From NCBI RefSeq assembly GCF_028769735.1, contig NC_088172.1:63209075-63273074 (forward strand): DNA of 64,000 nt, written 5' to 3'. Under the pieces are notes generated by a model. The model saw nothing but the letters and a program-made list of their open reading frames with translations, did no database searches and had not been told where the DNA came from. This document shows positions 35,357-47,200 of the stretch, piece after piece. This stretch comes from Zonotrichia leucophrys gambelii (lineage: Eukaryota > Chordata > Aves > Passeriformes > Passerellidae). The translations under genes and the position numbers were made by a program. The stretch's first letter is position 1, and each line of letters opens with the position of its first letter.

Positions 35357-37080
35357 CTTAACCCCATGCTGTGTCTCTTATCAGCAGCAAAGGGATTATT
35401 GATGAGATTCTCAAGACTGAGCTGTAGAGCTGAAATCAGTGACAGTTGCACGCCTGAACCTGCCAGCTGGCTTTGGGAATGCCAGCTTCCCTCTGTCTGT
35501 TTACTGGAGAGCCCTGCTGCAAGAAGTTATAAAGTAGCGGAGGATGCAGTAGTATTTAGCTGCTGCAGAAGCTAAAGAGAATTAGGTGCTCTTTTTTTGC
35601 CAGATTCACCAGCTGTTGTAAACTGACTGCTCTCTGCCAAAGTCAATAGAGCTACATCAATTTGCTCCAGCTCAGGATTTGGCTCTAGGAGGCTGTATCA
35701 GAGCATGTGTCACTTCCCTTTGCAGGCAGGTGAAACAGCAATGAATATAGAAAAAGATATTGCACCTAGGGGAATTTAGTAGATAAAAGTATATTAATAA
35801 AATCTGTGCTTCTGTCAGCATTTGTTCTGTGTGTGTCTGTGTCTGTCCCACCCCATTCCTTCTTTGCACCTGCATCACTATGGTAACTAATGAATGACTA
35901 TTTAATTTACCAATCACTGTATGCAGCAGTTCAGTGTTTAAAATATTCCAGTACTGTCTGTCATGCACATATGCAAAACCACATACAATCTGTCACACAG
36001 GAAATATTATATATGCTTGGTATTCATGTTTTAAGCTAAATCTATTTACCTGTCTCTCCAAATAGGACTTGAGAGCTTCATCTACTGTGATGATGGCCAC
36101 AAGCTAACTATTATGTGCAGGTAATCATAGTTGTATTATTTCACGTTTGCTGTCTGTATGTGTCAGTTGTCAGCCAGCACACTTGAAATAAAGGCAGCAC
36201 CATTTACATCCCAGAGAATTTCTGCCCAACTCCCAGGTCTTAGGAATTATTTAGAAGTTTTCAGAAGAAAAATGGTATTTTGTGGTTTTGGGAGCCAGTC
36301 TAAAACTGTTATTTTGGAAGAATAAAAGGGGACGGACAACTATCACTAGCTTTTCAAAGGGATGGTGTGTGCCTTCAGCCATTTGAAGTCTTCAAGAAAA
36401 GGATAAGTAATTGCTAGAGGAATGCGAGGGCAGCTGCATGCTCTTCTGTGGGGCTGATGTAGTTGGGCACTGACTTGGAAAGGTAGATTAGCATCTACTT
36501 TTATTTTGTTTTCTCTCACCTCTCCACCTGTTTCATTGCTGTGATAAGCTGGAGATTTTCAGGAGATCCCTAGACACCTAGCTACATTTTTGCTTGAAGG
36601 GGACTTGGTTTTATTCTATCCTATAGAATTGTGCAGCTGCAAAGGAATACATCCTCAGTAGAATATACTCCTGCTACAGGTGAAGCAGATAGTTTTAATA
36701 AAATTGCTGGTTTCTAATTTTTTTTTCCTGTCTTGTACTGCTTGAGAAAATATGTAAAAGGTGTGAAAGAGTGAAGGGAGAGGAGTAACAGTATACATCC
36801 AGGCATGAAATGCCCTTATGCCTGCCGAGTGGTTGCAAGAGAAGTGACATTAAGGAGAAGGAGGAGATTTCAGATAATCTGGGAAGAGTTATGAGAAGTC
36901 TAATGCTACACAATCCTCCAGCTCTGCTCTAGAGGGAAACCACAGCAAACTGGGCTGCACATACACCTTGGTGCCCTGTGGAAGGTAGCCTGCTTCTTTT
37001 GCTCATCCTGGGATGCTCACAGGTAAAAATTCCAGGCAGCAGGCCGTTGTTCCCACATCACTTGGCTGGATGTGCACATA

Positions 37081-37153
37081 TGTATGTATGTATGTGTGTG
37101 TGTGTGTATGTATGTATACATGTATGTATGTGAGTATGTATGTATGTATGTAG
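37081..37153 (+). repeat. (TGTA)n / (TG)n compound microsatellite
   Basis: TGTA repeats broken by a (TG)n core and a few point changes over about 70 bases. It should be polymorphic. The open minus-strand frame across it encodes only a Tyr/His/Thr repeat and is not a gene. Confidence 0.95.
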
Positions 37154-38146
37154 ACTGTATTTGCAATGCCACAAATTGAAACAGCTGGTTTGGATATGTG
37201 AAGCTCAAGTCTTCTGGGTAAACACAACTTTGCTCAAATCCTGGCCCTAAGAGCAGCTTTTGACATGGTGGGTATGCCTCATTGAGGTTTCATGACTGAA
37301 ACGGCAGGACCAAGCACTCCTAAATCATGTCCTGTCATTGATATAGAAGTGTGCAGTGATCCAGACAGGTAGTTTTACTGCAAGTTACATGAAACAATAA
37401 CTGGTTGTGTGATGGCCCCCAGTTAACCTGTGGTAAGGTGAAAGCAGAGGCATTGGACTAGAATGAACTGTTATATCCCAAGGTTGATTTAAAGCTAAAA
37501 TGGAACCTAGATTCACCCCAACTGCAAAACTGTGTGCTTGCTCTACAACAAATGTTGCATTTCATTTGTCATATCCAAAGCAGGCTGCTTTAAAAACCTG
37601 CCTTGTTCCTGAATCCAGATCCTGGTTGCACATGAAGCAGAAGAGCCCTGGTAAAAAGACTAAGCAAAAACCCTGCAACTTCTCGGCTGGTACAGTTCTC
37701 TCCCTCTATGTCCATCTTAAAATTGTATCTCTCTTCCCAAACTCCAAGGAGCTTCATTTAGTCTGGCCTTGATTTAGAAGTCCCTCCAGTTCAGGCCATG
37801 TCCATTATGTGCTGCACTGCTGCTCACTTGGAAGTTATCAGGTGTTCCCAAAAGGAAATTATGGCCATCTCACAGGGATGAGTCATCTCTGACAGCTAGG
37901 TGAGAGAGGATTTTCTAGTTGTACACAACTTTGAGGTTTGAAAAATCCCCAAGCCCTTTTTTGTTCCACATGGGACTGAAACCACGTTCCTTCTATATGG
38001 AAAAAAAATAAAGAAAGATCCTCAGTAAGCACAGCCAACAGTTCATTAATCAGCTCACATCAGGTGAAAAAGATTCAACATTGCCAGCCTCCCACATTCC
38101 AGAAACATTCTCTGACCACAGAAATATTAAGGATATTCTTCATAGT

Positions 38147-38210
38147 CTTCTCTTTCTTTTTTTTTTTTTTCCTTTTCTTTCTTTCTTTTTTTTTTTTTTT
38201 TTTTTTTTTT
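38147..38210 (+). repeat. Homopyrimidine tract (poly-T with C interruptions), 64 bases
   Basis: A continuous C/T stretch ending in a long run of T. It could be the poly-A tail of a minus-strand retroposon, but nothing recognisable lies next to it on the right side. It could also form triplex-type structure. Confidence 0.9.
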
Positions 38211-39541
38211 AATGCTAAATGGAATGGTGCCAACATGTGAAAGTAAGAGGCTGGCTTTGGTAGGTAGTTGATAGCTTGGTAATTTATAGTGCCTGCCTAG
38301 TACACAGGGGTCCTAAGTTCAGGTCTGTGAGAGCCCAGGACTTTAGGCTATTGTTGATTCTAAGCCTCTCTTGGGTTTTGATCATAAATCACACCCTAGA
38401 GATGAAAAATCTTTTCTGACAAAAGTTTTGGCAATGCTGCTATGTTTGCCTGCAGAATGCACACTTGTTTCAGTCACTTGCCACTTTTTCTGATGAAAAA
38501 ACATTTAATTGAAAGCTTTATGAACTATCTCTAGGTGTTTAACAACGTTGGGCTTTTAAAGTTTTCAGAAAAATGAAGTTAATTTTACTGTATTTTAGAT
38601 GGAAGTCTTTTGGCAGATTTCCAAATACCCTTTTATTTTCCAGGTCAATTTTATATGGCTTACTAGTATTTGATATGCATTTTTGATATCTTAGCTTTTC
38701 AGAGGACTTTGGAACACAAAACCCTGGTGCACTGTGTAGTGAAAAGAAATTAAATTTCTAAATTTCTCTATGAGAGATTTACACTTCCATGTGGATGAAA
38801 AATGAGAGGAAATAGGTATTTTCTCCCCTTTCTAATAGAATTTAGAGAAATCTAATTGAGTATTTGATGCTGCAGAAGCATTTGGGTTGGCTGATTTCAA
38901 AGCATAATTTTGTTGTCTTTACTGGGATTCATGTGGGCAGATATAAAAATTCCATCAACTGTAAAAGCAGAGAGTCTGTTCTAGTGTCTGTAATGACCTC
39001 TGGCACAGCATATAACAGGAATTCTTCAGCTGACCTGGTTGGGAAAGAAGAAAATTGATACCATCTGAAAAAATGGAGGTGTTTTTGCTCGTAAGCAAAC
39101 TGGCTTTCTTGTTTTCTCCCCCAAGAGTTCTCCTCTGCCTTCAGCAGAGGTCTGCTTAGAGGACTCCTTTCTATGATTTCCCAGCCCTTAAACAAATGAG
39201 AAAGGTTGATGAATCTTTAGCAAATCCTTCCCTTCAAGTCTTTGTCATACTGAGGACATAAATAACACTGGCAGCCACATCCCAAGTGTTTTTGCTCAAG
39301 ACAAATCCTATCTCAGTTACTGAGAAGTGGCATTTTTCATTTTGCCCAAGAGACTCACTTAACCCATTTTTGGCTGCTGGCTGCAGCCCATTATCGGGAT
39401 TTGTGTTTCTGATTTTGATGCAGATCTGACTGAGGGCTATAAGATGCTGCTTGAGTCTTACTTTTATGAATAAGCCTAGCAAGAGAAAGCTTAAAGAGAA
39501 TTTAATCTGCCTGTGTGCTTGTGGATGCTGTGCCAATGGCA

Positions 39542-39550
39542 GGGGGGGGG
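39542..39550 (+). repeat. Poly-G run, 9 bases
   Basis: A short G homopolymer, noted because its length may be mis-called. Confidence 0.9.
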
Positions 39551-40837
39551 AAATCAGTTTAAGTGGAACAGTGAGGATGTAGGCAGGCTGGATCAAGGAG
39601 CGGGAAAGTGTGGTCTCAGCAATGCTGACCAGAAGGATATTTCAGAAGGACTGTCTTCATCCAGGAGATTCAAGGGGAGATCATTTCCTTCTCCCCACAC
39701 TAAGGCTGTCTCTGGGCAAGGTGGTGCAGAGATGGTGCCTCAGTCCTTGCATCTGGGAGACGTGCACTTGGCTTGTGTCAGCCAGGTGTTTTAGCAGATG
39801 CTGTGCTCTCTGTGCTTTTGCTGGCTCTGAAGCTAGCTCAGGCATCTCTGCTTCATACCTTGACATTTCCTTGGGGTGAAGGAAAATCCTTGGGAGACTG
39901 CAGCTTGCATTGCTTATGGGAATTGCCTGCATGTGTGTATGGGTATATGACTGTTCTGTGTGCAACTAAACTATTTTGTGCCTTGAGATCCCATGTGAAG
40001 TGTCATTTCTGTGCTGTTGGTTTCTTCTTGGGTTTGAGAAAGAGTGAGCTCATGTAAGCGGGGTTTACATGTTTTTGTCCTTTCTTTTAAATATATCCTC
40101 AAAATAAATCTTTCACTTAGCTATCTTATTTCAAAACTCTAGTGGTCATGACTAGAGTCAGCATTTTTAGTTAGTTTTCTACTTAGGAAGTGCTGATACA
40201 TCATGAACGAGGGCATAAGGGTTCTTTCCCCTTCTGAGTAGTACCTAGCAGAGCTAGGCTTTGTTTGTGAGCTTCTGAAGTAGCCAGGGACACAAGAGAG
40301 ATGAGTTCACTTTAATGCTGTTCCTCTCAAGTGTCACCTTGGGGTGACTCCTTGCTTATAAAACTGCTTGGGGTTCTCTCAAGCTAAGATTGCTCCAAGG
40401 CAACGTTTTTGATTAGGCATGACAGTGAAATACATTCGCCAAGACAAAATGTTATATGTGTCCTGCACAATAAATAGCAGCTGGATACGGGGACAGTCCA
40501 TTGCAAGTCACTATGGCTATCACACAGCACTGCTCTCTGTCCCATGGGAATCCCATAGCAGTCAGGATGGGCTAGTGGCCTTCCCCTGTGCCAGCTGCCA
40601 AAATGGGTGCAAGTTTCAAAGGCAAAAGGAGCAGTGTCCTGAAATGCTCGTTACATTTTTTCTGTCTGTTGGACTTTCATTTATTTCTTAACACTTCAGC
40701 AAGAAACAGCTTTGCTTTGCTCTTCCCTGCCCATCGCTGGCTGTCTATTATTGTCTGGTGTGAATATTTTCAGTACTCTTTCCTTCTTCTTGCCAAGTAA
40801 CAGGGAAGGAGGAACAAGCTTAGGCTGGTAGCAGTCT

Positions 40838-40905
40838 CTCTATGCCTCCACTTCTTTGCAAAATGGGGAAAATATGCTTCTTTCTTTTGCTGCTCTGTGT
40901 GAGAA
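40838..40905 (-). mobile_element. Possible MIR-like SINE remnant
   Basis: CTTTGCAAAATGGGGAAAAT followed by a segment ending CTGTGTGAG resembles the end of a MIR element ('cctcatctgtaaaatggggataat ... gtgag'). The match is short and could be chance. Orientation is tentative. Confidence 0.3.
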
Positions 40906-41064
40906 AAAACAGGTTAATAATTTTCCCTTTGGCTATGGCTGGGCTGTAATACAAAAGTGTAGAAGTCTGAATCTGTTTCCATGTTGATGTGAAAAGGAAT
41001 GTACTGTCCAACCAGAATGATGTATATTGAGCACAAATAAGGATCTATGTACCCTTTAAACATT

Positions 41065-41288
41065 ATATTTAAACATGAGTTTCTGTCTGAACACCAGGAA
41101 GGACTTTTAATGTGAGAATGACTAAGCACTGGCACAGGTTGCCCAGGAGGCAGTGGAGTCTCCATGCATGAAGACAGTTGAAAGCCATCTGGACATGGTC
41201 CTGGGCAATCAGTTCTAGGTGGTCCTGCCTGAGCAGGGGATTTGAACTAGGTGACCTTCCAGCCTCAACCCTTCTATGATCCTGTGCT
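41065..41288 (+). mobile_element. CR1 LINE 3' tail
   Basis: Contains the CR1 series in order: TGAACACCAGGAAGGACTTT, GCACTGGCACAGGTTGCCCA, GGAGTCTCCATGCATG, GAAAGCCATCTGGACATGGT, CTGAGCAGGGGATTTGAACT, AGGTGACCTTCCAGCCTCAA and the end TCTATGATCCTGTG. It is a sense-strand, 5'-truncated copy and the longest clear CR1 in the window along with the one upstream of MAP10. Confidence 0.93.
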
Positions 41289-44200
41289 TATGCACTTCAG
41301 GTTGTTACAGCCATAACTTTTTCAGGTCAGAAGGGAGAAAAGATTTGTGAGTAGAGGAGTTTTACTTTTTATTAGACCAATTATGTTAGGAAAAAAAATG
41401 GCCAGAGCTTTGAACAGATGCTTTCATCACATTCTGCACACCTAAAATCTTAGGTATTTTTATAAATATGATAGATGTTTTAATAAAAGAGACTGACTTT
41501 ATCCACACAATCTTTTGGGCTTAATATAGACACATATGTACAATACAGATCCTGATAGCTCTCAGAATTAAGGAGAAAGGTGAATTCCTTTATAGCTTAG
41601 GAATGTGAGCCATGTGCACCCAGTCAAGAGTGACCTCTCCCTGGTACCAATAGCTCCTTTTTCCAAGGAAAACTCCCAATGTTCAGATGTGGAAATGGAA
41701 AGGCCTTAGGAAATAAATTAAAAAGGGGCACTACTGCCAATCCAAGTCAGTTTATCAGGCAGTTGCTCTGGGTTAATATAGTCCATTATGATGAGATATA
41801 AATGGTTTGAAGGAGTATGGAAATTTTTAGCAGAATTGTTGGATTAGGCTTTTTGAATCAGCAAAGTAGATCCTAAGGATGTACATGTGACCAGAAAGAT
41901 AGTCCAGTGAACAACATGAATTACAAACTTGAGGACCTTGCAAGTTCTAAATGAGAGGCTCAGTCATGAACTCTGCAAAATGCATAGCAAAGCAGGGCTT
42001 ATGTTGTACTTTCCAGATGGCTGCTGCTGGAAATTGCCTCACTACAGCCAGCCAGGGATTGTAGTCTCCTCCTCCTTGGCCTTACTGTTTAGCCCCATAC
42101 CTACCCAGTGTGTTTCTGACACATTTCCACAATGTTTAAACAGCACCTCCTCTCTATTATAACTAGTTTGCCAGAAAGGGGTGCTCCTTTCCAGGGAAAG
42201 CTGTAACTTGGTGCTAAAAAAGATTGACTTGAGTGAAGTGTACCCAGAGATGCAGAAGTGTGGAAGATAGGAAAAGAGAAAAGATAAATAGGCCATTTTG
42301 TGACTTGCAGATTGACTTATTTAATGACATTTTCATTAACAGTTTTTGCTGGTAAATGCTGTGGGTTTCTCTCTTTAGAGCTGTCTACAATAATAATGAG
42401 TGACTCCACTGGGAAGTGATTTACATAAAACATGCTTCTCTTGTTACACATAGGAGCTCTGTGCTGGGCTAGAGAAGGAGGGAGAAGAAAGGTAAGTGCA
42501 CTCTGTAAATGAGGGGCAGGTTTGTAAGTAAGTTGAATTGTGAGTACCCAGGAAAAATCACCCTCCTCTCCAGTTCGCCCTGGCCCGAAATGTCTCCCAG
42601 CTGAGTCACCACGCCGAGGTGAATGTTGTTACGCAGGTGTGACACAAACTGCTGTGGAGAAAAGGTCAGGATGAGCTGCTGCAGATTAACCGTGCAGAGG
42701 AGCTGCAGACAGGAGCAAAATGAGCTTTCCCTAAAGGGCTTTATCTGCGCATTTTGTATCACTTCTGTGCAAAGCCTCTGATCACAGCATTTTGCATTTC
42801 TCCAGATTTAAGTGTCAGAGAAATAGATCTGTATTTTGTGGTCTGTCAAGTTCCAGACAGACACCAATGTGAAAACATGACAAATAGAAAGCAGAAAATG
42901 AAATAAAGATTTTTTTTTTTTTGAACTTCACAAAAATTTATTTACTTAGTTTCTTCCTTAGTAGGACTGAGACTTTACATTATGGCTTTTTCCTGGAGTT
43001 GGATACAATGCTGTCTGGACCATTTGTTGCTAAGTCATCCCCCATGTGTTTTTTTCCTGTTGATGAAATAGTTTATGTTGACTCATAAATAAGAGATTTA
43101 TTGCTCATAGCTTCTTCCCCTAAAATTGCAGTAAAATAATAGAAAACATATTGCTGAGACTGTGATCTGGAAGTGGATTCCAGCTGAAGCAGAAAACAAG
43201 TGGCATCTCAGTTAGACTGAGCCTTCTAAGAGTTACTCATCTAAGCTGTCCAGTGCATACTTGCCTACAGGGCAAACTCCAAAATGGCTTAGGTCCTTTA
43301 TCTAAGACACCTATTTTAAGATAAAATTTGTTTTCTGAGGGTTCTTATCTCTCTCCATTGACTATGCAGAAAGCTTAGTGACTTAGAGCTAAAGAATTTC
43401 AAAGACAATTTTGGTAGCTTGAGACATGTTTTTTTAAGAGATGACAGAATAGTTTTGAAATGGAAGCATAGCTACATAAAGTATAAAAGTATATGTATAA
43501 AATATAAATATTATATTTTAATTTTGATATATATATTAATAAACTATATGCAAATACTATTTATACACTTAGCATGCTTTATTTTTTTTTCCCCCACAAA
43601 ATGTCCTTGAAAAGGAAAAAAATATTGTCTCATGCCTATGGTAAACATTTATGCCATTGAAATGCCATTGTATGACATTGAAATGACAATGATTTCTGAA
43701 ATAATTAACATCTTAGACCACTACAAAGTTAGTTACAGGAAAATAAGGCATAATTAAGTAAACACTTCTGTTTCTCACATCTCCATGGAAATAGGCTTGT
43801 TGTTCAGATCATTAGAAATAAACATTTTGCTGGTACTTCAACCAGGAGGATTAGCTGGATGGTGCTAATAACAATCAGAGAACAAATCAAAGACTGGAAG
43901 GTAGGAACTTGTAGTTCATGAACCCTTGCTAATTCGATAGTTGGGAGTTAAGGATTCTTAATGAAAACTTATGCTGGCACCTGTATTCATCTCACATAAA
44001 TTGCCAATAAAAATGTCATCCTTTATTCATATTCAAATATTCATGCTTTTTAATGATTGATCTTATCTGGGAGTAGTTAGGAGGGCAGTCTTGTGTTCCC
44101 AGTCATGATGTCTTCTATGAAACTTCATCCAGAGAAAAAATATTTGTCCTCATAAGTTTATTTGCTATGTTTAGGCTTGTACTGAATCCAAAATATTTTT

Positions 44201-47200
44201 TCAGCAGAACAAATTTTAAAAAGCTGCAATTCAATTATTTTCATATTTTGCCTCCTTTTACCTAGTTTTTATATCAGCTAAGAATGTCAAAATCTAAAGA
44301 TTTTCCTGGGAGATTGTGCTTATCAAAATTTCTGGGAAACAGACTGAATTGTAATGTAAGCTTTTGATTCCTTAAATGGCCTCATTGAAATGTTCACAGT
44401 TCTTCTGTATTGTATCTGTAAAAAAGTGGGAAGATTAGATGTGAGGTTTGTTTTGAGGAAATCATACTGTTGTCTTTTAAATTAGTTCTGCTGTGGGCAC
44501 AGTGCCTGTAGTCTTCTTAATCTGTTAAACCTTTTTTATAAATTAATATTTTGGAAAATGATGAATATAAATAATTTACATCGACAGCTTTCATGTTGTA
44601 TGTTTACTGAGCTGGATTTACAAAGGCATCAAGCCAGGATGTAATTCCTGGCTTTATTAGGTTATGAAATAGTATCTAGCCAGAAGATATAATGTCCTTA
44701 AGCTGTAACATCAGCAACAGACAGACCTTAATGCTGCTGGACCTAATGGAATTAAATTTCATGTATGCTTAATGAATGCAAATGCCACTTAATTTTTACA
44801 GCCTGAGTTTTAATACATTGCGTGTGACATGTCTAGTCCTGAAAAAATTATTCAGATTTGTGATTCTTGCACCCAGTGTCCAATTTCACCACTGTAAAAT
44901 GTATCCTCTTAGGGAAGAGGGAGTGGAGAAACATGCCAGCAATATTACTGCATAATTTAAAGCAGCCACCAAAGAGAAATGTTACAATACACACCAGGCA
45001 ATTACAATTGTTGTGTGTGTTTTTATTCTCCTTTGCTGCTTTTCAACGAGGAACAGTAAAAAGATTTAGAACAAGTGGCAACCATAGCAACAAGGAATTT
45101 TTGGTTCAAGCTGGTGCTGTATAACTTCTGACAGAGAAGCACATTTCTGGATACTCTGGCAATTGTTGATTCTTCCAAAAATACGTGTAGCACTTCAGTT
45201 CTGATTCTCAGGCACAAGTCCTATGGACATACGTGAGAGCCAGTTTTGGTGCGGTTACAAGTGGGTTACACCAGAGCTGAGTGTGATACTTTTTCAGTGA
45301 CACCTTGGGCTTACTAGTTATTAATAGAGATAACAATTCCCATTCTGCTGCCCACGAGAGAGAAGGGAAATAGAGGTGATGTGGAAGAAAGGTTTCTATC
45401 CCATACCAGTCCCCTGCTCCACCCAGCTGTGGCTGTGAGAAGTCCCAAGCAGAGCTTTGCCTCTCTGACCTGATCACACCAAGTAGCCTGCTCTTAGGAG
45501 CTGCAAAGACCCTTCTCAAACACAGCTCCTCAGGAGTGGTAACTCCCAGAGCCACTATGTCCTTAGGCTTTTGCATTTGTCTGCAGACAGCCAGGTGGGC
45601 AATGACCTTGAATGCAAGTAAGCAAAAATTCAAGGGAGGGATGCAGAATTCAATCATGTATGCAGAGAGCCCCGAAAATGTATTCAGTTGATGATGGTCT
45701 GGGAGGTTTTAAAATATAGCCAGTGATCAGTCACTGTGCCCTTTACAAAATAAAGTGGTTGTCATAATATTGAAGTTTATGGCAGACGAAGTAGTTGCAA
45801 AGAACTGTAGCTACTGATTACAAACTCAGCTGTGCAAGGTCAAAAGGATCTGTGGCTCTCACTTATGTGAAAATCTTGGCCTTCACAGCTATACACCAAA
45901 ATTAAACATCCATTGCTTCTCATGACAAAGAGTAAATTTGCACAGTTAATTCTGGAATGAAAACAGCAGCGAGATGACAGTGCAATGAATGGTATGCAAT
46001 CTGAAAGATGAGATCGATGTTATTCTAGAGAATGTGTTAGAAACAACTGTAATTAAATGTCTTTTTTTTCTAATTCTTCTGGAGGCAATCCTTCTACTTT
46101 ACTGTATAAGATGGAACTGTTCTACACACTGACTTAGAGTAGGCTGAGTAATCTTAATTCTGATTTAATGGCCAAGACACATCCTCCAGTAGATGTACTG
46201 AGGTACATAACCCTCTTTCTTTAATAGTCTTGTTTTCCTTAACCTTTTCTCGTGGTCACTTTAGGAAGATACTTTGCCTGCCCCATGTCTGCAGATCCCA
46301 GACTGCCAGCCACTACATGATGAGGTGCCCCTTGAAAGCGCCTTAGCCAGACATTAATTTCTGCCATTGAATACTTTTTACAAGTAAACTGCCCATTGCT
46401 TTCTTCCAGACTTGGGGAGTTGGGGATAGATCCCAGAGACCAATGCAGGTAAAGTACAGATCTGACCATTTTATCTATAACTCCTTTGAAGGCTAGTTAT
46501 CACAAAAAGCTATGATAGCACATAGATCTCCTCCACCTCATTACACCTTAATTTGGGAACCTGAGACTATAAAATCGTTTCATAAATTATCTGGAAATAA
46601 CTATGTCTGACTTTGGATCCCAGAGGGGGACACCTATTGCCCTTTGGAAAGACATATGAAGTTACCTATGATCAAGGCCAGTACATTTTTAAATACCTTG
46701 TCCCTGTATGTACAATCACTTTATCAAGTTGCAACAGAATGAATTAGAAGAAAAGTATTGCCACTTAGGATTATAAATGTTTAGAAAGGAGTGAATTGAG
46801 TCAGAAATCCAGAATCTGCTACTTTCATTTTTTTTCAGTTACACCATTTCTTTGACATCCTGGGTTAAAAAAAGCAGAAAGTGGGTAGTATTGTTTGAAC
46901 AGAGTTCCCAGCAACTGTTGCATATGGATCATCTTTGTGCAGATTGTTTTCCTCCACACACCTTTTGTTTCTTGCATTGGAGCTCTTAAAGCATATCCAG
47001 CAGAGTTATAAATCTGCATAAATATTTGATAACTCTAATTGGACAGCCTGCACCATACTTTCACCCTTGGGCATGTAGTGCAAGTAAATATGCATGGCAC
47101 CTGTACATAAAATATTAAGGCGATCAGGGACTGGATGAGACTGCCTGAAGCATCCGTTTAAAGTAACAGGTCTATTTGGGCTGTTTCAAAATCAAAGAAA

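Noticed and set aside
37003..37227. Minus-strand frame with a Tyr/Ile/His/Thr repeat
   Set aside because: It is the translation of the TGTA/TG microsatellite.
45208..45657. 149-codon minus-strand open frame
   Set aside because: No recognisable domain, no CpG-rich start, no clear splice sites. Length is within what 64 kb can give by chance.
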